42,995 bases of DNA from Limosilactobacillus sp. (GTDB lineage: Bacteria; Bacillota; Bacilli; Lactobacillales; Lactobacillaceae), in contig NZ_JALCQI010000010.1 of NCBI RefSeq assembly GCF_022651205.1, forward strand, positions 1 through 42,995. Direction: 5' to 3'. Each line of letters opens with the position of its first letter. The stretch's first letter is position 1. A program made the position numbers and the translations under genes. Shown here piece after piece: positions 1 to 7,138 of the stretch. Below the pieces are notes generated by a model. The model was not told the origin of the DNA. It worked only from the letters and a program-made list of their open reading frames with translations, and made no database searches.

Positions 1-125
1 ACTTTGCCTTAGACTTCCTTCAGATTCCACCTCACAATGGACACCCTTGTCCTCAGCTCATGGTTCCGACTACTACGACCCATAGCGGACTTTCACCGCC
101 TAGCTAATACCCATGCCGGGCGCAC
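1..125 (-). mobile_element. 5' end of a group II intron (class C-like), partial
   Basis: Read on the minus strand, the stretch starts at 125 with GTGCGCCCGGCATGGG, which fits the group II 5' consensus GUGYG. It continues with several strings I recall from domain I of the Oceanobacillus iheyensis IIC intron: GGTGAAAGTCC, CAAGGGTGTCC and GTGGAATCTGAAGGAAG. The rest of the ribozyme and any reverse transcriptase/maturase gene would lie beyond the left edge. The junction at 125/126 is three bases past the T-tract of the dehydrogenase terminator. That position, immediately downstream of a rho-independent terminator and in the same orientation, is the known target preference of class C introns. The match is from memory, not from a search. 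Confidence 0.85.
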
Positions 126-128
126 TAC

Positions 129-168
129 AAAAAATACGCCACAGGAGTACCTGGCCTCCTATGACGTA
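129..168 (-). terminator. Rho-independent terminator of the dehydrogenase gene; intron target
   Basis: On the minus strand a 13-bp stem (arms 156-168 and 135-147, with two G-U pairs) closes an 8-nt loop and is followed by six T residues (134-129). It lies 14 bases after the stop codon of the gene at 183-1115. The group II intron begins three bases after the T-tract. Confidence 0.9.
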
Positions 169-182
169 CCATACTTTAAGAA

Positions 183-1115
183 TTATTTCCCTGCTTCCTT
201 GCTTTCCTCATACTTCTGCTTTATAAAGTTAGCGGAATTTTGGAGTTTTTGAAGCTCTTCATCGGTTAGGTCTAATTGACATTGCTTAACGATCCCTTGA
301 CGACCAACAATTGCTGGGTAAGAAAGGTAAACCCCGTATTCTTTTCGGAAATTAGATACAGGGAGTTCAGTTTGCGCATCACTTAAGATCACGTTAACTA
401 AGCGAACCGCTGCTGTTGCGACTCCATAACTCGTGTACTTCTTTCCCTTAAAGACGTACCAACCACCGAGTTTTGATTCCTTATCAAGCTCTTGGAGATC
501 GATATTTTGTTCTGCGGCCAACTTTGTAATCGGTTGGTCAAGAACCCGAACCGTTGACCAAGCGGTGAATTGAGAATTACCGTGTTCACCAAGGTTATAA
601 CCACTAACAGAACGTGGATCAACGTTAAATTCATCCGCGACAACCCGCTTCATTCGTGCTGAATCAAGCAGCGTTCCCGTTCCAATTACCTGGCCCTTTG
701 GCAATCCAGTCAATTTCTGGTACAGGGATGTAATCACATCCACTGGATTTGAAATGACTACGATCTTCCCGGAGAAGCCACTTTCCTTAATCTTAGGGGC
801 AACGTCATTAACCGCCTTCCAAGTGAATGGTAATTCAACGAACCTGTCCGCTTGGGGCTGATCCTGGAGCTTAATGTTCCCCACTGCGGAAACAATTACA
901 TCGGTGTCCTTTAATGCCGAATAATCATTTACCACAATATTCGTGTGAAATGGTAAGTTTGGCATTGCGTCCTTAAAATCAAGGGCATCAGCATTAACTT
1001 TGTCTTCGTTTGAATCAATTAATACCAAATCATCCGCAAAGCCATTTGCAACAATGTAGTGCGCAACCGTTGAGCCAACATGCCCCATTCCAATAACAGC
1101 AACTTTTCGTGACAT
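183..1115 (-). CDS. L-2-hydroxyisocaproate dehydrogenase-like (LDH/MDH family)
   Basis: 310 residues, an NAD-dependent 2-hydroxyacid dehydrogenase of the lactate/malate dehydrogenase superfamily. The N-terminal Rossmann motif is GMGHVGS. The segment GNIKLQ stands where true L-LDH has a GAPQKPGE-type loop, and the catalytic region reads NPVDVIT with the histidine in GEHGNSQF. The GNIKLQ loop and overall sequence resemble the L-HicDH of Weissella confusa, which reduces branched 2-oxoacids such as 2-oxoisocaproate, so that is preferred over lactate dehydrogenase. I chose the ATG at 1115 because AAGGGAG lies 8 bases upstream; a TTG six codons earlier would overlap this ribosome site. The gene has its own promoter (1170-1198) and terminator. 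Substrate preference is inferred. Confidence 0.85.
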   Translation of the reverse strand: MSRKVAVIGMGHVGSTVAHYIVANGFADDLVLIDSNEDKVNADALDFKDAMPNLPFHTNIVVNDYSALKDTDVIVSAVGNIKLQDQPQADRFVELPFTWKAVNDVAPKIKESGFSGKIVVISNPVDVITSLYQKLTGLPKGQVIGTGTLLDSARMKRVVADEFNVDPRSVSGYNLGEHGNSQFTAWSTVRVLDQPITKLAAEQNIDLQELDKESKLGGWYVFKGKKYTSYGVATAAVRLVNVILSDAQTELPVSNFRKEYGVYLSYPAIVGRQGIVKQCQLDLTDEELQKLQNSANFIKQKYEESKEAGK

Positions 1116-1169
1116 TAAGAGGACTCCCTTCAAATATTAAAATAACATTAGAATTTTATTATATTAACA

Positions 1170-1198
1170 ATATTACCTTTAATTGTTTCGATCTTCAA
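1170..1198 (-). promoter_or_regulatory. Promoter candidate for the hydroxyacid dehydrogenase
   Basis: On the minus strand TTGAAG (1198-1193) and TAATAT (1175-1170) are separated by 17 bases, about 55 bases upstream of the start codon and 14 bases after the stop of the DUF3737 gene. The region is AT-rich, so alternative -10 elements exist. Confidence 0.5.
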
Positions 1199-1211
1199 TA
1201 ATTATTCTTGT

Positions 1212-2060
1212 CTACTTTATATCCTTTTGAATAATTTTAATCTTACTTTGATCAATCTTTGGATCATCCATAATGATCTCATCGACGTGATCAACCTTAA
1301 TTTGTCCACTGATCGGATTCTTAATACTCATAATTGATCCCTTAATTTCAGCATCGACGTTACTACATAATTCGAATGCTAGATCAGTCCGCAACGTCCG
1401 GCAATTTTTCATTGTTAAATGGTCGACATAACACAGGCCCTGATCACTTTCGATTGTACAATTAACAAAGGTAATATTTTTAGTATTCCAAGCAAGGTAC
1501 TCACCACTGATTTTCGAATCATAGATCGTGACATTTTCACAGTTCCAGAAAGCGTCCTTTGAAACCAGCCGCGAGTTATGAACCTCAACGTTTTTAGCGC
1601 CATCAAAGAGGTAATTACCAACAAGATCCAGGTGATCGACATAGATATTTTCACTATTCATCCCTAAATAGTCGCCATTAGCATAGACATCATGCATCTT
1701 AATGTTCTTACAGTTCCACATTGTTTCAGCAGCATCAGAAAAATGAACATCATCAAGCGTAATCCCATCACACCGCCGGAATTCCTTTGGTGCCTGGATA
1801 GTGCTGTTAGTAATCTCAATATCATTGGTGTACCAAATGCCAGAACGTGACATCTCTTCAAAGATAGTATCCGTGACTTTAATGTGTTCTGAATACCAGA
1901 GCGGATATTTCCAAGTAAAGAGCACCCCGTTAAGATCCAAATTTGCGGTTTCCTTTAACGGCGACTCTCCCTTACCAAACGTTGTGTTAATTAGTTTTGC
2001 GTCATGAATGCCGTAAAGTGGCCGTTCACCATCATAATATCCGTCCTTGATTTCTTGCAT
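1212..2060 (-). CDS. DUF3737 family right-handed beta-helix protein
   Basis: 282 residues with no signal peptide or membrane segment. The body is built of short repeated units rich in Asn, Ile, Val and Asp with recurring 'W/F-N-C-x-N-I/V' steps (for example MWNCKNIKM, FWNCENVTI, AWNTKNITF), typical of a right-handed parallel beta-helix. I recognise it as the DUF3737 family, which is common in lactobacilli and has no established function. Start at 2060 has AAAGGGG about 9 bases upstream. It is divergent from the lyase at 2179 and runs toward the dehydrogenase, which has its own promoter. Surface or carbohydrate roles of other beta-helix proteins should not be transferred without evidence. Confidence 0.8.
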   Translation of the reverse strand: MQEIKDGYYDGERPLYGIHDAKLINTTFGKGESPLKETANLDLNGVLFTWKYPLWYSEHIKVTDTIFEEMSRSGIWYTNDIEITNSTIQAPKEFRRCDGITLDDVHFSDAAETMWNCKNIKMHDVYANGDYLGMNSENIYVDHLDLVGNYLFDGAKNVEVHNSRLVSKDAFWNCENVTIYDSKISGEYLAWNTKNITFVNCTIESDQGLCYVDHLTMKNCRTLRTDLAFELCSNVDAEIKGSIMSIKNPISGQIKVDHVDEIIMDDPKIDQSKIKIIQKDIK

Positions 2061-2178
2061 GTTAATATTCCCCTTTACCGAAGCTCTATTTTCGTTTCCT
2101 CTTTATTAAAAATAATCCTAAAGATGTACAATCAAAGGTAAACAGCACATCGTTTAATAAGAAAAGGATGGTTACAAC

Positions 2179-3339
2179 ATGAAATACGATTTTGATACTA
2201 TTCTCGATCGGCGTCACACTAATTCGGAGAAGTGGGATGTTAAGCCTAACGAATTACCGATGACTACCGCTGATATGGACTTCAAAACGGCACCTGAAAT
2301 CATGCAGGCAATGAAGGATAAAATTAATTCTGGTACTTTTGGTTACGAATATCCAAGTCAAGAATATTTTGATGCGGTTGCTCATTGGTATCAAACTGAA
2401 CATAATGCCAAGGCGGAAACTTCCTGGATGCAATTTTCAACTGGTGTTATCCCTTCAATTACCGCTAGCGTCAACCACCTCAGTCACGAAGGCGATAACG
2501 TTCTTTTAATGGAACCAATCTATAATACCTTCTACAACTCAATCTTAAATAGTGGTCGCCACGCCCTAGCTAGCCAAATGATTTACGATCGCTCCACTTA
2601 TACCTATTCTGTTGACTGGAATGATCTTGAAGAGAAAATGAGTGATCCACTAACGACCTTGATGATCTTGTGCAACCCCCACAACCCAACCGGCTACGTT
2701 TGGACCCGTGATGAACTAATTAAGATCATTAAATTAGCCCAGAAGCACGGAATCATTGTGATTAGCGATGAAATTCATGGCGATCTGGTTCTTAAAGGTC
2801 ACGACTATACCCCAACCTTCTCCCTACCAGAAGATTGTCGGCAAAACCTTGTAACTCTTGTTTCAACAAGTAAGACTTTTAATGTTGCTGCTCTTCATGC
2901 CGCTACTGGGATCGTCGCTAATCCAATCCTACGGGAACGCTTTACCCGAGCAATCAATAAGTACGAGGTTGCTGAACCAAACTTACTCGCAATCCCAGGA
3001 ACCATTGCTGCTTACACTAAGGGTGCTGATTGGCTCCACCAGCTCAAGAATTACTTATTGGGTAATCGGGAATACCTCGAAAAGTTTATCAGTGATCAGC
3101 TTCCGCAACTCCATGTTGTACCAGGAACTGCAACTTACCTGGTCTGGATTGACGTTGGTGAAGTTACTGATGATAGTGCAGCTCTCGCACAACAAATTCG
3201 GGAAAAGACGGGGCTGATTATTAATCCGGGAACCTATTACCATGGGAACGGTAACCACTTTATCCGGATCAATATCGCCTATCCGCTTGCTCAAATTAAG
3301 GATGGCTTAAACCGATTAGCTAAGGCCATTAACGATTAA
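2179..3339 (+). CDS. MalY/PatB family PLP-dependent cystathionine beta-lyase/aminotransferase
   Basis: 386 residues, the normal length for fold-type I PLP enzymes of the MalY/PatB group. Visible markers are GVIPSI near residue 90, CNPHNPTG (residues ~168-175), the PLP-ring aspartate in SDEIHGDLV, the Schiff-base lysine in STSKTFN, and a C-terminal arginine in IRINIAYP. The family cleaves the C-S bond of cystathionine or cysteine, yielding homocysteine or sulfide, pyruvate and ammonia; some members act as aminotransferases. Cytoplasmic. The ATG is preceded by AAAAGGATGG. It is a single gene ended by a strong terminator at 3349-3392 and is divergent from the DUF3737 gene. Confidence 0.85.
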   Translation: MKYDFDTILDRRHTNSEKWDVKPNELPMTTADMDFKTAPEIMQAMKDKINSGTFGYEYPSQEYFDAVAHWYQTEHNAKAETSWMQFSTGVIPSITASVNHLSHEGDNVLLMEPIYNTFYNSILNSGRHALASQMIYDRSTYTYSVDWNDLEEKMSDPLTTLMILCNPHNPTGYVWTRDELIKIIKLAQKHGIIVISDEIHGDLVLKGHDYTPTFSLPEDCRQNLVTLVSTSKTFNVAALHAATGIVANPILRERFTRAINKYEVAEPNLLAIPGTIAAYTKGADWLHQLKNYLLGNREYLEKFISDQLPQLHVVPGTATYLVWIDVGEVTDDSAALAQQIREKTGLIINPGTYYHGNGNHFIRINIAYPLAQIKDGLNRLAKAIND

Positions 3340-3348
3340 ATATACGAT

Positions 3349-3392
3349 AAGAGACGAAATAATAGGCGAATACTTATCATTTCGTCTCTTTA
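3349..3392 (+). terminator. Rho-independent terminator after the PLP lyase
   Basis: Arms AAGAGACGAAAT (3349-3360) and ATTTCGTCTCTT (3379-3390) pair perfectly around an 18-nt loop and run into TTATT. Confidence 0.85.
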
Positions 3393-3457
3393 TTCTCCAT
3401 TAACCTAAATTAGCGTTATGATAGTAGCTAAACTGTAATTTTAGGGAGTATCACGAA

Positions 3458-4480
3458 TTGAGTAAATTAAAAAAACATATTAATCGTGAAATGAACCTTT
3501 GGGAACATAACCAGGCAAATGAGTTAGCCAAAATTCGGGCATCACAGCGCCATTTAATTTTTAACCTGGTCGCTTATGTTTCAATTTCTATTATTGAATA
3601 CTGGTTAGCCGAAGTTAGTAAATCACAAACTTTGCGGGCCGACGCCTTCAATAACCTCTCTGGAATCATCTCAACTTTTCTCTTGATGATGGGTCTGCAC
3701 ATTGCCCAAGATATTGATGATGATGACATTGCCGGTGTTGAAATGCCGGAAGAAAACGAAAATATCCTTGGTGGTGACCAGCGAATGCAATTCATTCGGT
3801 GGCGTTATGAAACGGTCTTTTCATTAGTAACGGCAGTCATCATGCTCGTAATCGCCTTTGACGTTGTGATCGATGGAATTAAGGCCCTACTTAATCCCGC
3901 AAGTCGGGTTGTCCCCCAACCAGTTGCCATTATCGGTGCTGGAATTGCATCGGTAATCATGATTGTCGTTTGGTACATGAACCGGCGAGCAGGACAACGA
4001 TTGCAAAATGCCGCCCTCTTGGCATCTGCACAGGATAGCCTTGCTGATGCCTTTACCAGTATTGGAACCATGATTGCTATTTCCGGTGCTCTCCTATTTG
4101 ATCTTGCCTGGCTTGATGGAGTCACCAGTATTATCGTTGGTTTCTTCATCCTTTATTCTGGACTGAAGATCTTCTTCCAAACTAGTTTGAATTTAGTTGA
4201 TTACTTTGATCCCAAAGCTGAGAAAGAGTACCGTGATGCAATTTTAGGCGTAAAAAAAGTCAAAAATGTTGCCGAACTAAAAGCTCACTATAACGGGAAT
4301 GTTGTTTCACTGGATGCTACCGTATTGGTCGATGCTAAAATGACGATTCTTGAGAGTTACCAACTTTCAGAGAAGATCGAACGGGCACTCAGAAAGAAAT
4401 TTGGAATTGTCGATACTGATATTTCCTTTATTCCTGATCCCAAAAGCTTTTCTGATAAAGATGTTAAGGGTCACTTTTAA
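3458..4480 (+). CDS. Cation diffusion facilitator (CDF) family metal transporter
   Basis: 340 residues starting at TTG, with TAGGGAG 9 bases upstream; no ATG fits as well. It has an N-terminal cytoplasmic segment, about six membrane segments, and a C-terminal cytoplasmic ferredoxin-like domain (from about residue 250). Candidate metal ligands are the D-x-x-N of RADAFNN in the second membrane segment and the D-x-x-x-D of QDSLADAF in the fifth. CDF proteins export divalent metals (Zn, Mn, Fe or Co) by proton antiport. The Asn in the first ligand pair recalls manganese exporters of the MntE type, but metal choice cannot be assigned from this. It stands alone between two terminators. Confidence 0.85.
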   Translation: MSKLKKHINREMNLWEHNQANELAKIRASQRHLIFNLVAYVSISIIEYWLAEVSKSQTLRADAFNNLSGIISTFLLMMGLHIAQDIDDDDIAGVEMPEENENILGGDQRMQFIRWRYETVFSLVTAVIMLVIAFDVVIDGIKALLNPASRVVPQPVAIIGAGIASVIMIVVWYMNRRAGQRLQNAALLASAQDSLADAFTSIGTMIAISGALLFDLAWLDGVTSIIVGFFILYSGLKIFFQTSLNLVDYFDPKAEKEYRDAILGVKKVKNVAELKAHYNGNVVSLDATVLVDAKMTILESYQLSEKIERALRKKFGIVDTDISFIPDPKSFSDKDVKGHF

Positions 4481-4511
4481 CGTGTGTTTCATATGAAACA
4501 TTTGAATTTAC

Positions 4512-4546
4512 AAAAAAAGGATTGCGAGAAAATCGCAATCCTTTTT
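4512..4546 (-). terminator. Terminator of the tRNA transcript (bidirectional)
   Basis: A 9-bp stem GGATTGCGA/TCGCAATCC (4519-4527 with 4533-4541) is flanked by an A-run on one side and a T-run on the other. It can therefore end both the minus-strand tRNA transcript and the plus-strand CDF gene. Confidence 0.85.
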
Positions 4547-4560
4547 CATTGCTATATTAA

Positions 4561-4632
4561 TTGGGCTAGCTGGATTCGAACCAGCGCATGACGGTACCAA
4601 AAACCGTTGCCTTACCGCTTGGCTATAGCCCA
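4561..4632 (-). tRNA. tRNA-Gln (TTG)
   Basis: The minus strand folds as a full cloverleaf. The acceptor TGGGCTA pairs with TAGCCCA and the discriminator base is A. The anticodon stem ACGGT/ACCGT closes the loop TTTTGGT, giving anticodon TTG, and the T arm contains GGTTCGAATCC. The CCA end is not encoded. Confidence 0.95.
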
Positions 4633-4638
4633 ATAAAG

Positions 4639-4710
4639 TGACCCGTGCGGGATTTGAACCCACGATACCAGCGTGAAAGGCTGGTGTCTTAACCACTTGA
4701 CTAACGGGTC
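4639..4710 (-). tRNA. tRNA-Glu (TTC)
   Basis: Minus-strand cloverleaf with acceptor GACCCGT/ACGGGTC and discriminator A. The anticodon stem CCAGC/GCTGG closes CTTTCAC, giving anticodon TTC, and the T arm contains GGTTCAAATCC. CCA is not encoded. It is 6 bases upstream of tRNA-Gln and surely co-transcribed with it. Confidence 0.95.
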
Positions 4711-4854
4711 ATACTATAACACAGCACAAATAATAATATCAAGTCTTTCCTCAAATTACAAGCATATTTTGCATTTATTTATGAATTTACCCGTTTCTCA
4801 ATCAGCTTAAGAAATAAATAAGAATTATTACACAAAAACGATCACTATTAAATG

Positions 4855-4860
4855 TATAAT
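4855..4860 (+). promoter_or_regulatory. -10 element candidate for the PepSY protein gene
   Basis: TATAAT lies 36 bases upstream of the start codon, preceded by TG. No convincing -35 hexamer is seen at 16-18 bases. Confidence 0.4.
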
Positions 4861-4896
4861 TAAGTCAACATAAAAAACAATCACTAGGAGGTTATT

Positions 4897-5454
4897 ATGA
4901 AAAAACAATCACTCAAGAAGCAACTCACTCATTTATTAGCAGTTACTGTCTTAACCACTAGTTCCTTAGGTGGCGTCGCTCTGGCTACAAGTCCAACTGT
5001 CTCTGCCGCTACCGTTTCAACCAGTAAAATTAAACTTAACGAAAAGGCCGCTGTAAAGAAATTCCACAAGCAATTCAAGAACGTTAAGGTTGATGAAATT
5101 CAATTAGAAACTAAGGGCAATAAGTTTGTTTACGAAATCTCTGGTGCTGACAACCAAAAGGAATACTCAGCCGATATTGACGCAAAGTCCGGTAAAGTTA
5201 CCAATACTAAGTCAGAAGCACTAGATAATGGCGAGCAAAAAACAAACCTTGACTTAGATAAAGCCATTAGTCGGAAGCAAGCCAACAAGATCGCTGAAAA
5301 GGCCGCTAAAAAGGGACAGGGGCAATCTTGGACCCTTGAAAACGACAATGGCACCCCAGTATGGGACGTTGAAGTTGTCAACGGCCACAAGTCAACTGAA
5401 GTTAAGGTTAATGCACAAAATAAGAAAGTTATTAGCGTTGAAGCTGATGACTAA
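4897..5454 (+). CDS. Secreted PepSY-domain protein
   Basis: 185 residues. It has a classical signal peptide: basic start MKKQSLKKQ, a hydrophobic core to about residue 31, and likely cleavage after VSA near residue 37. Two PepSY-type repeats follow (about 45-105 and 118-183), each ending in a D/N-x-K-x-G-K-V or N-x-K-V-I-S-V strand. PepSY domains are extracytoplasmic and have been proposed to modulate proteases; no function is established here. There is no LPxTG or lipobox, so it is predicted to be released or loosely attached. The start has a strong AGGAGG 6 bases upstream. Single-gene unit with its own terminator. Confidence 0.8.
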   Translation: MKKQSLKKQLTHLLAVTVLTTSSLGGVALATSPTVSAATVSTSKIKLNEKAAVKKFHKQFKNVKVDEIQLETKGNKFVYEISGADNQKEYSADIDAKSGKVTNTKSEALDNGEQKTNLDLDKAISRKQANKIAEKAAKKGQGQSWTLENDNGTPVWDVEVVNGHKSTEVKVNAQNKKVISVEADD

Positions 5455-5472
5455 CAATCCACTTAAAGGATA

Positions 5473-5516
5473 AAAACGCCTCCAGATTAGTTAATTACTA
5501 ATTTGGAGGTGTTTTT
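5473..5516 (+). terminator. Rho-independent terminator after the PepSY gene
   Basis: A long stem formed by AACGCCTCCAGATTAGT (5475-5491) and ACTAATTTGGAGGTGTT is closed by a short loop and followed by TTTT. Confidence 0.9.
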
Positions 5517-5595
5517 ATGCATTATTTTATCAACTGTGGGGTGGAATAAGCTAAAATAGGCATTGATTAATATCAGAAAGGGAGAAGATAAATTC

Positions 5596-6516
5596 ATGGA
5601 TATTCCAACCCACCGACAGCAATTCAAAGCTCTTGTTCAAGCACAAACAACTGTCATTTCGGCGCTACCTTACTTATTAGGTTGTGCCTTCACCTATTTT
5701 TATTATGATCACTTCAATATTGGCGATGCCGCTCTCCTCTTTATTGCGGTTATCTGTTTCCATCTTGCCGTTAACGGTCACAATCAATATACCGACTATA
5801 AGCGGTTTAATGATAGCGGATCGGTTTCAGAGAACAACATTATTGCCAAATTTAAAATCAGCCTTCCTTGGGCCCGATTAATCATCGGCAGTCTCGTTCT
5901 CCTTTCGGCAGCAATTGGGATCTATCTGACATTTAAGACTGGCTGGCCGCTACTTTTGATCGGTCTCTTAAGTTTCTTGATTGGATACGCCTACTCTGGT
6001 GGTCCTCACCCGATTCTTAAGACCCCTTTAGGTGAACCTGCTTCTGGAATTACAATGGGCTATAACATTACCCTACTCGCCATCTACATTAATATTTATA
6101 ACAGTCCTCAATTTGACCCCTTCTTCTGGGTGAAGGGTCTCATCGTTGCTCTGCCGGCAATCCTTGTAATTAGTAACGTCATGCTTGGAAATAATATTTG
6201 TGACCGGGACGAAGATATTCAAATCGGCAAACACACCCTTGTCTACTACATCGGTCGTTCCGCAGCTATGAAGGTTTTAATCGACTGCTACGTTCTAAGT
6301 TACATTATGATTATCGCTGCAGTTGTCCTTCACTACTTACCTGTGTTGACCCTGCTAAGCCTTGTTACCATCCCCATCGTTTACCGACGAATTAAAGTTT
6401 TTGTCCAGCATCCCGATAAAATGACAACATTTTTTAACATTCTGATTAGCCTTCAATTAATCCTAATCAGTGAAATCCTTTTTACAATTGTTGGCATTAT
6501 TATCAAGGTCATATAA
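5596..6516 (+). CDS. UbiA/MenA-family prenyltransferase
   Basis: 306 residues, an integral membrane protein with about eight or nine hydrophobic segments. The first Asp-rich prenyl-diphosphate site appears as NGHNQYTDYKRFND and the second as NNICDRDEDIQIGKHTL. This arrangement fits MenA (1,4-dihydroxy-2-naphthoate polyprenyltransferase), which attaches the isoprenoid tail in menaquinone synthesis. The first motif has N-x-x-x-D spacing with Asn/Gln in place of some Asp residues. I chose the ATG at 5596 after GGGAG; a TTG 11 codons upstream has no ribosome site. It stands alone with no other quinone gene nearby, so it may use a scavenged head group or another acceptor (inference). Confidence 0.8.
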   Translation: MDIPTHRQQFKALVQAQTTVISALPYLLGCAFTYFYYDHFNIGDAALLFIAVICFHLAVNGHNQYTDYKRFNDSGSVSENNIIAKFKISLPWARLIIGSLVLLSAAIGIYLTFKTGWPLLLIGLLSFLIGYAYSGGPHPILKTPLGEPASGITMGYNITLLAIYINIYNSPQFDPFFWVKGLIVALPAILVISNVMLGNNICDRDEDIQIGKHTLVYYIGRSAAMKVLIDCYVLSYIMIIAAVVLHYLPVLTLLSLVTIPIVYRRIKVFVQHPDKMTTFFNILISLQLILISEILFTIVGIIIKVI

Positions 6517-6525
6517 GACAGTTAA

Positions 6526-6578
6526 AGGACCCCTGGTAAAAGTCTCAACTGACTTCTATTAGGGGTCCTCACTTTTTT
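6526..6578 (+). terminator. Terminator between convergent prenyltransferase and tpx genes
   Basis: AGGACCCCTGGTAAAAGTC and GACTTCTATTAGGGGTCCT pair around a 6-nt loop, with TTTTTT at 6573-6578. The T-run overlaps the stop codon of the convergent tpx gene. Confidence 0.85.
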
Positions 6579-7071
6579 ACAATAACTTTTTCAATGCAGC
6601 TAATGCCTGATCGTAGTCGGGTTCATTAGTCAATTCTTTTACAATTTGCCGATATGCGACTTTCCCTTCCTTATCCAGGATCCAAACTGACCGAGCCAGG
6701 ACTCCCTCATCCGGAATCAGCAACTTAGATTCGTAACCAAAGGATTCCTCCCTGTCAGATACCAGCTGCATATTTTGCACACCCTCAGCCGCACACCACT
6801 TTTGTTGCTCTTCAATGGTATTGGTTGAAATCGTTAGAAAGTTAACGTCCGGGAATTGATCCATCGTTGAGTTAAACCTCTTCGTCTGAATACTACATAC
6901 TGGAGTATTGATGTTAGGAACAACACTTAATAACGTCACTTTCCCGAGTAATTGGCGGGTTTTGATCTTATCATTATTCTTATCAAAAACCTTAAAGTGC
7001 GGAAACTCATCGCCAACTTCTGGCGGATTACCAACTAATTGCCGAGCTTCACCATTAATTGTGATTTCCAT
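6577..7071 (-). CDS. tpx: Thiol peroxidase
   Basis: 164 residues, full length for the atypical 2-Cys peroxiredoxin Tpx. It reduces hydrogen peroxide and alkyl hydroperoxides in the cytoplasm, using thioredoxin. The peroxidatic cysteine is in NTPVCSIQTKRFN near residue 59 and the resolving cysteine in QKWCAAEGV near residue 93. The usual D-T-x-V-C motif reads N-T-P-V-C here. The C-terminal REIVxEL-type helix is present as RQIVKELTNEPDYD. AAGGAG sits 9 bases before the ATG, and a promoter candidate is at 7105-7133. Convergent with the prenyltransferase gene. Confidence 0.95.
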   Translation of the reverse strand: MEITINGEARQLVGNPPEVGDEFPHFKVFDKNNDKIKTRQLLGKVTLLSVVPNINTPVCSIQTKRFNSTMDQFPDVNFLTISTNTIEEQQKWCAAEGVQNMQLVSDREESFGYESKLLIPDEGVLARSVWILDKEGKVAYRQIVKELTNEPDYDQALAALKKLL

Positions 7072-7104
7072 TCTGATCTACTCCTTCTATTCTTAATTGA
7101 ATTT

Positions 7105-7133
7105 AGTATAACTAAGAATAGCCAAAATTTCAT
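7105..7133 (-). promoter_or_regulatory. Promoter candidate for tpx
   Basis: On the minus strand ATGAAA (7133-7128) and TATACT (7110-7105) have a 17-base spacer; the start codon is 34 bases downstream of the -10. Confidence 0.5.
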
Positions 7134-7138
7134 TCATT

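Noticed and set aside
37..252. Open frame of 71 codons on the plus strand
   Set aside because: It lies across the intron RNA, the terminator and the 3' end of the dehydrogenase gene in antisense; no ribosome site and no recognisable protein.
4508..4696. Open frame of 62 codons on the minus strand
   Set aside because: It is a translation of the tRNA-Gln, tRNA-Glu and terminator sequence.
4711..4745. TTGATA-18-TATAGT as promoter of the tRNA-Glu/tRNA-Gln unit
   Set aside because: The -10 ends two bases before the mature tRNA 5' end, so transcription would begin inside the tRNA. The true promoter is not evident.
6880..6910. N-T-P-V-C in Tpx instead of D-T-x-V-C as a loss-of-function change
   Set aside because: The catalytic Thr, both Cys residues and the Arg-side region are present, and I believe Asn variants occur in other lactic acid bacteria, so activity is likely.
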